From: Falciphora oryzae
Taxonomy: Eukaryota > Ascomycota > Sordariomycetes > Magnaporthales > Magnaporthaceae
Assembly: GCA_000733355.1 (NCBI GenBank)
Contig: JNVV01000008.1
Coordinates: forward strand, 88,333 to 152,332
Length of the DNA: 64,000 nt
Direction of reading: 5' to 3'
Shown: positions 42,582 to 55,595 of the stretch, piece by piece
Position numbering within the stretch: position 1 is the first letter of the stretch
How the letters are laid out: every line of letters begins with the position of its first letter
Made by a program: the position numbers and the translations under genes
The notes under the pieces: model-generated
Databases searched by the model: none
What the model saw: only the letters and a program-made list of their open reading frames with translations
What the model was told of the DNA's origin: nothing

Positions 42582-45500
42582 ATGTTGGCTGCCACCAAGG
42601 AAGGTCCCGCCGTCGACGCAGCCCTCATGGGCGGCGGGTACGGCGGCAACAAGTCCAGTTGACTCGCGGGGATCACCCGGCGCTACCCGTTCCTCGGGAC
42701 GAAGAAGGGCGTCGTGGTGATCGCGGTCGCGGTCGCGGTCGTCGTCGGCGGCGGCCTGGCGGGGCTGGCGGCCCTGCCCAAGAGCAGCGGCGGCACCGGC
42801 TCGGGCGCGACGAGGGGCGAGGCGGCAAACGCCATCAAAGAGGACACGGCGTTTTATGGGCAGTCGCCGCCTGTTTATCCGTCGCGTAAGAATACCGTTG
42901 GCGTTGCTCAACCTGCGTCCGATGGCTGACTTGGTTTTTCTTACAGCCGAGATCACGGGTCTTGGGGAATGGGCCGAGGCGTATGGGAAGGCCAAGGGGA
43001 TGGTGGGCGAGATGACGCTCGAGGAAAAAGTAAGAAAACAAGACAAATCATCATGGCTGGAAGAGCAAATTGCCAACACTGAAACAACTCAAACAGCTGA
43101 GCCTCACCGCCGGCGTCAAATCAACAAGCAGCTGCCCAGGCAGCATCCCGCCCATACCGCGCCTCAACTTCACCGGAATGTGCCTGGCGGACGCCGGCCA
43201 GGGCCTCCGCGGCGTGGACTTTGTCAGCTCGTGGCCGAGCGGCGTCCACGTCGGCGCCAGCTGGAATAAGGCGCTGGCGCTCAAGCGCGCGTTCGGGATG
43301 GGCGGCGAGTTCAAGAAGAAGGGCGCCAACGTCCTGCTCGGCCCTGTCGTTGGGCCCATGGGGAGGACGGTCAGGGGTGGTCGGAACTGGGAAGGTTAGC
43401 TGGAACGCCATCCTGTTGGGTGCTTTTTTTTTTTTTTTTTTTGGGTTGTCGGTAAGCTGACTGTTGGCACTTTTCAGGGTTCTCGATCGACCCCTATCTG
43501 TCGGGGGTGCTTGTGGATGCCACGGTCCGTGGGATCCAGCAGGCCGGTGTCATTGCATCCACAAAGGTGAGCTCACCATAAACCCATATCTTTCATTGCT
43601 TATAACCCGGACTATGTGCTAACATGCGCAACCTCCTCCCGCAGCACTTCGTGGGGAACGAACAAGAGACACACCGGCAGCCAAGCGGCGATGTCGCAGC
43701 CGTATCCTCCAACATCGACGATAGGACGATGCATGAGCTTTACTTGTGGTAAGTACACATCTGCTACCACCGGTCACGCGTAGCCCTATCTTGATCCCTC
43801 TATCGGTCATATCAATGCTAACCAGCGTGGCAGGCCCTTCCAGGACGCCGTCCATGCCGGCACTGGCAGCGTCATGTGCTCCTACCAGAGGGTAAACAAC
43901 TCGTACGGCTGCTCAAACAGCAAGACGATGAACGGCCTGCTCAAGACTGAGCTGGGTTTCCAGGTGCGTGCTATGCCTCCGTCGGGCACTCTCGGATCGG
44001 CTCGAATGACGACCACTTACATCAAACATCTCGACAGGGCCACGTGGTTTCCGACTGGAATGCCCAGCACGCAGGTGTTGCGACGGCACTTGCGGGCATG
44101 GACCTCACCATGCCCGACGACGGCAAGTTCTGGGGCCCCAAGCTTATCGACGCCGTCCGGAACGGATCTGTGCCGGAGGCTCGGGCTACAGACATGGCGA
44201 TTCGGTGAGCGCTCTTTCCTCAAACAAACAATGGTAAGCCAAAGCGGCCCACTGACATCACAACAGCATCCTCACCCCCTGGTTCAAGATGGGCCAGGAC
44301 CAAAGCTTCCCGCCCCCGGGCGTCGGCATGCCGGCCGACCTCTCCAAGCCGCACGCCGTCGTGGACGGGCGCAACTCGTCCGACAAGCCGACGCTCCTGG
44401 ACGGCGCCGTCGAGGGCCACGTGCTGGTCAAGAACACCCGCAACGCGCTCCCCCTCAAGAAGCCGCGCATGATCTCCATCTTTGGCTATTCCGCAAAAGC
44501 CCCCGACACCAACAACTACGCGCCCGGAATCATGCCGCCCTGGATCTGGGGCGCCGACGCCATGAAGCACAACGACCTGGTCGTGGGCTTCGCGAATTCC
44601 TGGGAGACCGACTACATGCCCACGCCCGTCGCCATCAACGGCACCATATTCTCGGGCGGCGGGTCGGGCGCGACGTCGCAGTCCCTGGTGAGCGCGCCCT
44701 TCGACGCCATCACGCAGCAGTGCCTGGCCGACGATACGGCCATGTTCTGGGACTTTGTGTCGGTCCGCCCCACCGTCAACCCGGCCTCGGACGCCTGCCT
44801 CGTCATCGTCAACGCGGCCGCCTCGGAAGGGTACGACCGGCCCGCCCTGCGCGACGACCTGACCGACGGCATGATCAAGCACGTGGCCGACCAGTGCAAC
44901 AACACCATCGTCGTCTTCCACAATGCCGGCCCCCGGCTCGTCGACCAGTTCGTCGACCACGACAACGTCACGGGCCTCGTCTTTGCGCACCTCCCGGGGC
45001 AGTCGTCTGGCGTCGCGCTCGCCTCCATCCTGTGGGGGAAGACAAACCCCTCAGGAAAGCTCCCCTACACGGTCGCGCGCAACGAGTCCGACTACGCGGG
45101 CGTCCAGGACCCGGCCCTGGCCCGGGGCCGGTTCGTCAACTTCCCGCAGGCCGACTTTGGCGAGGGCGTGTTCGTCGACTACCGCCACTTTGACGCGGCC
45201 GGCGTGACCCCCCGCTACGAGTTCGGCTTCGGCCTGTCCTACACCACCTTCGGCTACGCAAACCTCAACATCAACAAGGACCCCGCCGCCAACTGGACGG
45301 CCCACCCGGAGGGCCCCGTCGCGCCCGGCGGCCAGGCCGCGCTCTGGGACGTGCTGGTGCGCGTGTCGGCCGACGTGTCCAACACGGGCCCCGTGGCGGG
45401 AGCCGAGGTCGCGCAGCTGTACGTCTCGCTGCCCGGGTCCGGCGGCGGCGGCAGCGGCCCGGACAGGACGCCGGCCCGGCAGCTGCGCGGGTTCGACAAG

Positions 45501-45674
45501 CCGCTCGTGCAGCCGGGCCAGAAGGCGACGGTCGAGTTCGCGCTCACGCGCCGCGACCTGAGCGTCTGGGACGTCGTGGCGCAGAGGTGGCTGCTGCGGA
45601 GCGGGGCCTACACGGTGCACGTGGGCGCGAGCAGCAGGATCTTGCCGATCAATGGGACGTTTAGTGTCCCTTGA
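42582..45674 (+). CDS. GH3 beta-glucosidase, type II membrane protein, with in-frame TGA at codon 27
   Basis: Exons 42582-42885, 42947-43029, 43097-43394, 43478-43566, 43645-43748, 43834-43963, 44038-44204 and 44267-45674; 861 codons including the stop, all joins in phase. Codon 27 (42660-42662) is TGA followed by C, between KSS and [10 protein letters not shown]. After it come a membrane helix (about residues 43-65, [20 protein letters not shown]), a lumenal or extracellular GH3 catalytic domain with nucleophile Asp342 ([13 protein letters not shown]), KHFVGNEQE and GRNWEGFS substrate-site motifs, a GH3 C-terminal domain, and a fibronectin III-like end ([15 protein letters not shown]). It should hydrolyse beta-glucosides from cellulose or glucan breakdown at the cell surface, as the membrane-anchored fungal bglE-like enzymes are thought to do. 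Everything after the TGA looks under coding constraint. Explanations are a sequencing error, a recent nonsense mutation (TGG to TGA would fit) or readthrough. Confidence 0.85.
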
Positions 45675-46494
45675 GCCGGAGGGAGGGTTAGCTTGGTTGG
45701 GTGAGTAGCGGTATTGGGGGTATGTGTTTGTGTGTAATGCTTTACGCTGTTTGGATAGGCTCGGGTTTCGGTGTTTTCTCGTACTATACTTTGGGGTTTC
45801 CCTCATAGGGGGAGTGGTTATCAAACCCTTCGGACATAAACGATTGACGTGCTCTTCAGTACACCAGCTACGCGGCACCCTTGGTATGTGTATCCATGCC
45901 CGTTGAAGACGAACCTGGCGTATGATCCCCGGCCTTCAGACGCCAAGGTATGGGCATCCAGCGTCTGATAACGTGCCTTGCCACTTGCACATCACGGAAC
46001 TCGCCTCACCATCTCAAGCATCTCCCGAATCGCTTCAAAAGACATGAACTTCAGCATCAAAAGCACAACAAACCCATTCGTTCGGTTGATTATGCGTGTC
46101 CGTCCAGCAAGAAGGCATCAACCCAGAGGAATGGAGCGCTCGCTATACAAGCGGTAGCCTGACCTGCACCTCTTGCACTAACGACATGAACAGCTAACCA
46201 TGCGGCTGTTTGTGTGTCCCTCCTGTCCGTCCTAGAAAACCTGTGCCCCCGGCATGGCCCCGAAATAGTGATAATAAACCCCCAACCTTGCTGAGAGGTC
46301 CCCGAAATCCCCATAGAGACGTATCATGACATCGTTAATCGCACAGCTCGCAAAGCAAAAAAGGACACAAAGGGCCACTTGGGCGATGGTGAAAAGAGAC
46401 AGAAGGAGACGGTGAAATTACAAGCAACCACCAGAAAGCCCCGTGGAAGATCCAAGAAACAAAAGCAGACACCCTCCCGAAATCAGCAACAAAC
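45675..46494. other. convergent intergenic region
   Basis: 3' flanks of the GH3 gene and of the RS/Pro-rich gene. AT-rich in parts, no gene seen. Confidence 0.5.
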
Positions 46495-48518
46495 TTAGTC
46501 ATCGCCGTGCATGCCAGGCTTGTCGGCCGCCAGCACCTTGGCGTCCTCTCTTGCCGTCACCTCCGGGGGCCCGGGAGCTTTGTCGGCGGGGTGCTCCTCC
46601 GCGACGGATGTCAGACCGATGAGCGTGGCGTCCTCTTCGCCCTCGTCGTCCACGTCCTCGACGTACGGGCGGCGGCTGTTCATAAAGTCGTTGTCAGACA
46701 TGACGCCCTCGCCGCCGCGACGGGGCAGGCCGTCGTCTTTGCCGAGAGGCGATGCGGCGCGCGACACGGGGGCGCTGCTCCTGTTCGAGTGGGACCGCGG
46801 GGGCGGGGGCGGGAGCGGGATGGGTCCGAACATGGGCAGGTGGAAGGAGCCGAGCGAGCTGGGCGTCGTCAGCGCCGAAAAGGGGTTCATCGGCGGCGGC
46901 GGGCCGTACGAAGACACGGGTCGCGAGTTACGGTACGAGTTCGGCGACGACGGCCAGGACGTGGACGGGGGCATGGATCCAGGGGCGAAGAAGGCGCCGG
47001 GCTGCGATGCCGGCGGGGGAGGGGGCGGTAGAGGCGCCGACGAGGAGTTGCTGTTCCAACCTGGCGGCGGTGGCGGAGCCATCATGCCGGGGAGCAAGAC
47101 GGGCGGCCTGGAGGGAAACGCGCAGCGTTGGTGCACGGGGAGGCCCGGAGGCGGCGGCGGCGGCAGCGCGGGCCGGGGCTGGAAAGGCGCGTAAGGCGGC
47201 AGCGAGAACGGGAGTGGTGGAGGGGGAGCAAAGACCGGCGGCGGCACATAGTGATAAGGCCTGGGGCCAGCGGTGTAGCGATCCCTCGAGGGCGACCGCG
47301 ACCGGTCACACCAGGAGGAAAACGATCCCTCCGAAGAGGGTGACCGAGATCGCCAACGATAACGGCGGGGTGGCTCTCTTGACCGGGATCGCGACCGAGA
47401 GCGGTCGCCGCCAAGAGACCGCTCTCGCACCCGGTCCACCTCAGGGCACCTCTCGTATCTCTCCGAAGGGGCTCGCCTCCTGAGAGTGGGTGGGGCAAAG
47501 GGAGTGCGCCTGATCTTGACCGACGGCGGCGCAAAGAAGCCCGCCTTTTGCCTCTCGACAGCCTTCCTGGCCCTCTCCAGGTGGCCCTGCTGGATGTCGA
47601 CCTCGCGCCACGGGTTCGTCAGCCGAGTGTAGGCCGGGAGGCCCTCGGGGTCGTGCTGGGTCTGGCGGCCGATGAGGACCAGGAAGTACTGGAGCTCGCG
47701 ACCGCGCGTGTTGTCCTTCCACCAGCGCAGGCGATGACGGCGGGCCGGGGTGGGTTCAGTGCTGGCGAAGTTGTGGTGCAGCTGCTCGCGCATGACGGCG
47801 ACTGTGAACTCCCGCTTGCGCGTGGCCGAGCTGGAACACCTGCCCCTGTCCTGGAGGAGGGTCGAGATCTCTTCTTGTACGGCGATTGGGAGCTTGCGGA
47901 TCCGCTCGTCGACGTTGTCATCGTACGAACTCCGCGACGTGTGGCGGCGGAGGAGGCGACGCAGGGGAAGGCAGCCTCCGGAGCTGCGGTGCGAGCCGTG
48001 GTACTCGTCCAGGGCCTCCATGTGCATCGCAGCCAGCTCCTTCTGGGTGTGCGTGGTGAAGAGGACGCTGGGTCCGCTGTTAGGGTTGTGGGTGAAGTAT
48101 TGCACCGCCTTCACACCGAGCACACGCTTGCCGTCGGTGACGTCCTCCTCTTTCGGGGAGACGTGGATCGTCCAGCCTTCATAGATGGGCTTCAGCGGAT
48201 CCTCGTCCCGGGGGAGACGGCTGTTGGGAGGGTAGTTAGTCAGCAACAAGGCTTATAACGGACAAGAAAACGACGGCGGGCTTCTTACAAAGGCGGGCTG
48301 AGCTGGATGGGGTCGGCATCACGGCCGAAGGGATAGCTCCAGAGACTGGAGGCATCGTCGCTGATGTAGGCGTCGTCGTAGTCGTCGCCAGGCAGAGTGT
48401 TGTCGTCGTCAGAGGCCGAGAGGACAGACACGGCATCAGCGGAGGCGCCAGCAGCGCGCCACTCGCTCTCTGATTCCATGTATGCCTTTGCCCTGTTCAT
48501 CTTTTCAACCCAGGCCAT
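46495..48518 (-). CDS. hypothetical protein with RS-like and proline-rich regions, 651 aa
   Basis: Exons 48518-48289 and 48220-46495; donor GTAAGA, branch GACTAAC, acceptor CAACAG, in phase. Residues 1-76 are acidic and Ser/Asp-rich. Residues about 80-290 are the best-conserved-looking part, with folded-protein composition (YEGWTIHVSPKEEDV, VKAVQYFTHNPNSGPSVLFT, RRHRLRWWKDNTRGRELQYF). Residues about 340-395 contain RS/SR dipeptides (RSRSRSREPP, WRSRSPSSE, DRSRSPSRD) as in splicing-associated proteins. Residues about 400-580 are Pro-rich with poly-Pro runs, and the C-terminus is acidic (VEDVDDEGEEDA). No signal peptide or membrane helix. An RNA-processing or nuclear-speckle location is an inference from the RS stretch only; no named family is recognised. 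The ATG is the first in frame. Confidence 0.78.
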
Positions 48519-51500
48519 CAATTGCAGGGAATTGCGCTGGCAGGGTGATGATTGAGTGCGGTCCAGGAGACGGGCTGATGAGGCCAGACTAGCTGGATGA
48601 TACGGATGCGTGTGTGTGTCGGGAGAAACAAAGGAGAGAAGAGGGCGGAGTCGGGTGGGGGAGAGGAAGCGGCTGGGGAGGCCAGTTAAAAGACGCGCAG
48701 GCTGCACCGCAGGAGCTCAGATGGGAGGGTGTGGGAGTGCAGCTGGGCGCTGGCCAATCCGGGGGCCGAGACGGCGTCAATGGCGTCGGATGGTGAGGCT
48801 GTCTGGGCACAGGCAGTAAGCGGTGGGGAAGCCAGGAGCCAGAAGCCAGAGAGCAGAAACCAGCACAGCAGAGTACAGCGCAGCTGCGTGCCGGGGAGGG
48901 CCTGGGGCTCTGTCGTCAAGTCACCCGACAGACTAAAGCAGAGGTGTGGGGAGGGGCCAGCCAGTGGGAGTGCCTCTTGTTCGTCGCGATGACGGGCAGA
49001 TGCTTGCTTGCTTTTTGTTCGCGCTGCCCTGCTAGCTCTGTTGCAAGACCCGCCCGACGTGGTGGTGTAAATCTGGGGTTTCTTAGAAAACGGCGAGCTG
49101 ACGTGGCTCCGGCTCGGAGCTTTGGTTTTTATGTGCTGGAGGAAGGACGACGGAGAATGTTTGCTGGCGGCGCGCACAGACTTCCGGCAGCAAAAACAAA
49201 GAAGCGAAGGGAAGGGAAGGGCGGATGGATGGATGGATCATGTACCCCGATGCTGGAGGGAGGGAGCTCCATGTAAGACGGGCATCCGGGCCTGAGCCCT
49301 TTGGTCTTTTCTAGGGCTGATGATTTGAGGGGACCGGCAGGAGGGGGTGTGCCAAGGCGTGGCAGGCCGCCAATGACACCCAGAATGGCCTAGCACGGGC
49401 TCCCGTCGTCCCACTCCAGCCGTACCTCAATTGTCTCGCGCAGAGAACGGACAGCGGGCGATTCTGAAGGCAGCCTTGCCTCAGCAAGGTCAGCACAGCA
49501 CGGTCGGTTCCCTTGCCCGCTCCGCTTGCCTGCTGCCCCCTGCGCGACACACCAGGCAGGCAGGCAGGCAGCAGGCAGGCAGAGCGTCGGGGAGCGATGG
49601 GAAGATCTTGGCCTTTGTGGTCTCTTTCTTCCACCTGCTCAAAAGTGCATGCTCATGCCGGCTTGCTGCTTGTTCTTGCGCGACGGCAACTCTGGCCCAC
49701 CATTGGACCCCTTGTCCCCTCCACAGCCGAAACAGCGCTCGCAGCCAGTCAATTGCAGGCGCGGCACACTAAAACCCTGTGGGCCCCCAACAGCAGTAGC
49801 TCTAGGTACCGGCTGCGTACCTACAGCAAGCAAATGCACGTATCGTTGCGCTTCGCCGGCTGCAGACGGGCACAGAAATAGCTCGGTGCGGCCATCATTG
49901 GGGCCGGCGGTCGACCGGGCCTTGCTTTTCTGCGGCCGTGGGCCATTGGGAAGGGGGACGAAACAAACCACGGGGACGCACGCAAAAGCGCACGACGGGA
50001 CTGCTTTGCTTGCGTCTGCTCTTGTGTGTAGCGCCCTGCACTGCACACGCATTGTGCCGTTTTCTCCTATGCAGCCACCACCACCATCTCCCTCCAAAGG
50101 ACCACCCCCCGCCTGCGATAAACAAAGCACGGTAATCAATCATCATGATCGTATTGAACGAACGCTTGCAGCGCTAATGCGGGGCGCGGCGGGTGGTGGG
50201 CAGCAGGTGGGGTGGACAGAAGAAGGAAAGGGCGAAGAGACAATAAAGAGAGACAAAGAGGCGAGGGAACCGAACGCCGTGATTGGGACGATGCGCTGCA
50301 TCACACCGCGCCATTCGAGGGAGACCCCCCTCTCCTCAGCTGCGAGGCGGAGCAGGTGAGGGAGGAGAAATGGGATTGCGATGGCGGAGGTCAGTCCGTC
50401 GTCCCCTGCCGTTCTTTCTTCCAGCGCTAGACCCTTCTTGGCTCTAGCCTCCCCCTCCTCCAGAGTGTGCCTCGCCTGGTGGTTCCATGATTTTCCTCCG
50501 GCGGGTTGCCCGGTGTAGGTGGGCCGACCAGAAGCTGGATTGGGATTTGCCGGTCCAGTCGGATGGATTCGCACTTGCGTTTTGCTGCGTGCGTGCTTGC
50601 TTGCTTACGACCCTGCCTGCAGTGGTCAATGGGAAGCTGCAGGAGGAGGAGGCAGGTTGGCGGCGGTATTGGTTCCAGGCTTTGGATTCGATGCAAGGTC
50701 AAGCAGGCCAGACCGGCACGAAAAATGCCTCCATCCACAAGCAGGCCTGCAGTGAGAGAGAGAGACGGGTGTGGGGCGTGTCACCCAACCAACATCGCAA
50801 AGTGCATGTTTCAAACACGGCCTCTCTCGTCTTCCTGGCCGCCGAGGCTGGTTGGATGGTTGGCTGGCTGCCTCCGAGGCTCGTCCGTCAGTCAAACACC
50901 CTACACCCCACAACACCGCCACCGCCTCACCCATCACCCATGCTCCACCCGCCTTCAGCCTCCCCGAATCCATCGCGAATGGACTGCCGCCTATGGCAGT
51001 TAGCCGTTGCCCATTACCCATCTTAGGGGGGATCCATCCTGCCTGTCCTGATCTTGACTCACCCGGCCGCACCGTCTCGCGTATGCACTCTTTCGAGCAT
51101 CCAAGGCAAGCACAACATCCGACGCCGACCTAGGTAGGTGGTATTTATTGCTGACTCGACCCCCAGCGTCCGCGAGATGCCGCTGGCCAGCAGCCACGCC
51201 GGCCTTGTTTACGGCGGCACCGTCGCTTGGCCCGAGTTCCTAGTAGCTCAAGGGCCCCTTGCAGAACGAATACCGATATCGGCAGACAGAGCCGCCAAAT
51301 GGCTGGCTTGACGCAATAACATCTAGCCAGCCTGCCATTACAATTACACGCGTAGGCCTCGGGAGGGGTCGCTAGAAGTGTAAATAGATCCAAACCGCAT
51401 GCCCACAGCGTCGTTGTCAACGAAACATCCCAGCGTAAAGCAAATGTGAAGTCCACGAGGTGTAAACGCCAACCGTATAGGAAATTATCTGTATAGTCGA

Positions 51501-51770
51501 ATCGGGTATCCGGCAATTTCTGTAATCCTCCCAGCCAATGCAATTAACCACTAGGCGGCTTGTAACCGCCATAGGAGTATGCAACAAGACAAGACAAGGG
51601 CGAAGAAAAACAAAGCAAACATACTCCTAGCCTGATTTTTGAACTTGCTGGATAAGAAAAGAACAAGGCATAGGTAAATTACGTGCAACTCTTTGCCACC
51701 TAAAGCGGTAGTCTTAGCTACCTCGTTGCACACGTCTCCTCCGCCGCCAAACCGTCCGGTCTCTGCGTCT
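48519..51770. other. intergenic, no supported gene
   Basis: Upstream region of the RS/Pro-rich gene and 3' flank of pns1. Contains short repeats (GGAT)n near 49222-49238 and (GGCA)n near 49554-49582. Frames such as 49526-50359 (plus) are low-complexity and lack splice partners. Confidence 0.5.
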
Positions 51771-53780
51771 TTAAGCATGGATCGCCTGCTGCACCTCCGG
51801 GTACACGGCAACCATCTGGTGGTAGATGTCGGGGTGATCCCGCATCAGGACTTCGGGGTCCCACGCAGTCGCGACAAAGATGGTGTCAATGCCGCTGCTG
51901 ATGGGCGTCGTGAAGACGTTGCAGATCTGAAGGCCGATCAGGAAAGAGAAAGCCACAATGGGCACGGTGAACGCGCCGCCGGTGTTGTACGACGGGTTCG
52001 TGAAGACCAGGTACAGGAACGACAGCAGCGCGCAGGCAAACGCCACGAACATGGCGCCCATGCTGAGAACGGGACCAATAAGGCACTCGTTGACGAGCGC
52101 ATCAATGCCGCGATCCTTGATCATACTGCGAGGGGTTTAGTTAGCTCACTGGCAGGCTCTGCGCACAGCGATACGAAGAGGTATCGAGATAGAAAGATGG
52201 GGGGTGACATACGTCCACGTGTCCTTGGCCGCGGCAAAGTACGCCTTTCCGTACAGCGCAATGTGCGAGAAGGCGTAGCGGTTGACAAACTCGACAGCCC
52301 ACTGCAGAATCGAGATGATGCAGCCAAGGCAGCCGAACAGGATGCACGAGAGGATGTCGCCGTCGGCCGCCGCCTGTTGACGGGCGATGGAGCAGAGCAT
52401 CCGGAGGAAGTTGATGATGGCCACGATCAAGCTACCAAGGCTGATGCTGCCAAAGCTGTACGTCAGGGAGCGCTTGAGGGCTCCGCGCGTGACACGCTGC
52501 GGGTAGTTGCGCGAGCAGAAGTACCTAGATCCCGTCCTCTGGTTAGTCACTTGCACACACACATCATCGACGGGGCAAGGGGAGAAAGCTACTCACCAGC
52601 TGCCGTAGACACCGCTGATTGTGGTATGGATCGTGTTCTTGAGCCACTCAGAGACCCAGAACGCCGTGAAGGTCAGGAACACAACCAGGCCGATGACCTT
52701 GCCCGAGCTGCAGCCGCCGTTGCGGCAGTTCGGGTTCCGGTTATCAGGCGAGTAGCTGGCATATACCGCCACGAGCGTGACCGCATACCAGGCGCCAAAT
52801 GCGGCACCGATCAGCCCACCGAGCGCGCTGACCATCCAGACGTGTCCGTGCTTCTTGGCAACATCGACCGACGTCCGCAGCATCAGGGCACTGAAGGGGA
52901 TTCGGGGAATCCACGAGATGAAGGCGATGACCAGGAACACGCAGAAAATCAAGAAGATGATTCCTCCGACATACTGCTTGCGGTACAGAAAGTAAATGGC
53001 CGTGACGAAACCGAAGACAATGTTGAGGATGCCGGTAACCCAGATGAACAGCTTGGGGAACAGGCGCGCCAGGAGCACGTAGAGGTAGCTGAGGACGACG
53101 GCTACTGCCAGCACGAAGGCGAACAGGATGATGGTATTCCTCGAGAGCGAAAATGCGTTGCCATTGTTGATGCCCCCACCGCCAGGTTGCGAAGTTGCTG
53201 GTGTAATGGGTTAGCTGACGCCTAAGCAATAGAGCGCACTAGAGAAACCTACAGTATCCACGCAGCGAGATTCCAGAAACTACGGCAAAGCCCAGGACAA
53301 AGATGATAAACTATAAGGCGCGTGGTCAGCATCAGGACCTCAGGGGCGCTTGATTCCACCCTTTCAGAGCCGGCCATCACCCACCAGTATGCCAGCCCAC
53401 AGATCGTTCCACTTGGGGCCATCCTGCACTTTGAACGTCTGGTCAAAGGACTGTTTCTCGTCGGGGTTGAAGTTGGGCGCGGCATAGCTCGGCGCCGACT
53501 GCTGCGGAGGCGGGGGGCCCGGGGGCGGAGCTCCGTACGGCTGCTCTCCGTACGGCGGCTGCTGGGGCGGAGGGTAGGAGCCGTACTGCGGTTGTTGCGG
53601 GGGGTACGGGGGATACGACTGCTGCGGCGGCGGTACGCCGTAGGGCTGCTGGCCGTAGTAAGGCTGTTGTTGTTGATAATAGCCGTTGGACGCCATGTTT
53701 TCGCGCTGCTGGATGGAGCGTATAAGCTCTAGTTCAGTGTCGTCCTGCTTGGTGTTAGCTGGCTGATATTGGTATGCCAT
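51771..53780 (-). CDS. pns1: Pns1, choline-transporter-like (CTL/SLC44) membrane protein, 573 aa
   Basis: Exons 53780-53385, 53310-53253, 53197-52597, 52524-52213 and 52125-51771; all joins in phase, acceptors TATAG, ACCAG, CTAG and CGCAG. Residues 1-115 are a cytosolic Tyr/Pro/Gln/Gly-rich tail (PQQPQYGSYPPPQQPPYG). The rest has about ten hydrophobic segments with the CTL-family landmarks KWNDLWAGIL, SRNTIILFAFVLAVAVVLSY, GVYGSWYFCSR, GSLIVAIINFLRM and a last stretch NVFTTPISSGIDTIFVATAWDP. Pns1 is a plasma-membrane protein related to choline transporters, although yeast Pns1 has not been shown to carry choline. An in-frame ATG at 53984 would add 68 residues that look unlike protein, so the ATG at 53780 was chosen. 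Confidence 0.92.
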
Positions 53781-55595
53781 TGTCTGGAGCAGCAGTCGCG
53801 CGCTTGCGACTAGCAGAGACGAGGTTCGAGGCTCGGTCCAAGGTGTTGAGCTGGGGGCGGGGGTGGACAGGGCTAGAGATAGGGTTGACGAGGGCTTGTT
53901 GCTCGTGCGCGCCTCACGGCTTTTGGACTTCTCCCTCAACCAGGCAGGCTGCCCACGAAGCGAGGTGAGATTTGAAAGGCACATCGCGTCTCGGTCGCAC
54001 ACGTCCCGGCGCCAATGAAGATCAAGGGAAAGCGTGAAACCTACACTGTGTCTGCCGGCTCACTGCGCCGCACTGCGGCACTGCGACTTGCTTATTACAC
54101 CGTGTGCGTGCGCAGAGAAAGCGGCGCTGTGGTGGCCTCGGCTCCTGTGGCGTGGATAGATGCGGCGGGATCTTTTCTCTTGGGCTTCTTAGGCTTAGGA
54201 ATAGGATCTAGGGCTTCTCTTGTGCCAATGGATAGATAGGATCGAGGGCTAGGCCCAGAAGGATGGAAATCGGGGTCCAGCGGCAGGCGGCCGAAGAAAA
54301 TGTCAGAAGAAAAAAGGAGGATTCGAGGCCTCGCGCGCACGAGATTGGCCGAGATGTTTGTTTGGTTGTGGGTGGCCCTCCCTTCACGCATGCATGAGTG
54401 CAGTTTCGCAGTTGCCGCGACAGACAGGGGGGCTGCTGGGGCCACACCCTGAGAAATGGAACCAATGGGTGGGTGCACAATGATATCATGATCAAATATT
54501 ACTGATGGCCTGGCCCGCGGCGGGGGCCCGCAAACAGCGGTGCCCAAGAACGCGCTTGTCCGTTTCCGGCAGTAATTGGCTGGGCCCCAGGCACATGACT
54601 GCAGCAAAGAACCTGTCAGACTGGCGCTGGTGGGGATCATTTAATCGTGGACGGAAAAGAAAGGCGCCGCATGGCCCTTGGCAAGACCCATGCTTACGCG
54701 GCAGCCAATTGCCCAATCAGCCAAGCCTGGCTTGGCTCGATGGAGCAAGTCACTGCAAATACCCCTTGTCGCAGAGTGAAGCGTCCATGCCCGTGCCTGG
54801 TGCCTGACGATGCTGCCGGCGCACCTGAACAAGCGGGAGACCAGAATAGCATTTCAGATCCACCGATTGAAAAGAAGCATAGAATCTTTAAAAACTCAGC
54901 CAGCTGCCCCTGAGCAGCCAGCCTTGTGAAATCCGGCTGTCTTCCGAATCGTGACCGCTTTTTCACGACTCAGGAGATAGGCGATGTTGAGGTGTGACGT
55001 CGTCTACGTCGGCCGTGGCTGAGCGGCACCCTGGATCGAGGCTGAGGGAGCCTGTTCGCATCGCGAGTTTCCGGGCCGATCCGAGGTTCCTATCCAGCCA
55101 CGGCGGCTACGTAGCATCCGAGGAACAGAGCGCCTCTTTGGTCGATATTTCATGCTTTATCGCTTGTGGCTTGCGTCCTTTGCTAATGAGTCGATGCAGG
55201 CCCATCATGCGGTATGCTCGGCTGTGGTAGGTACCTTTAGGTATGTAACGAACCTGGCATTTTTATTTTTACAAAGAGAGGGTGAATAAATACAGGAGAA
55301 GTTAATGGAGACCCTATCAGACTGTTTTATACAGTCAACTCAGAGAACATGTTCCTGTAACAAAAATTCCGCATGTACCCCGAGATCCCACAAATATCGC
55401 CATGGACTCAACACAACCGGGTCCTTTTAGTAAGTCACGCCCAAAACGAGCCAAACATACGAGACACCCTTGCGTGTCAACCCATTCCATAATGAAGGGG
55501 TGAGTAAATGGCGTGATTCCCAGCCCTAGTCACCTCTTCAGGCAAAAAGGGGCGGGAACGCGGAGTTTTCAGGTTACCACATTGCCGTTTGCCGT
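53781..55595. other. intergenic, no supported gene
   Basis: Promoter region of pns1 and 3' flank of the collagen-like gene. An AT-rich stretch around 55259-55290 may contain the polyadenylation region of a neighbour. No coding exon seen. Confidence 0.5.

Noticed and set aside
42582..42740. An intron that would remove the TGA of the GH3 gene
   Set aside because: Candidate donors (for example GTACGG at 42629) do not match in phase with any acceptor before the membrane helix.
43874..45193. 439-codon alternative frame across the GH3 gene
   Set aside because: Crosses two introns and is an Arg/Pro-rich shadow of the GH3 frame.
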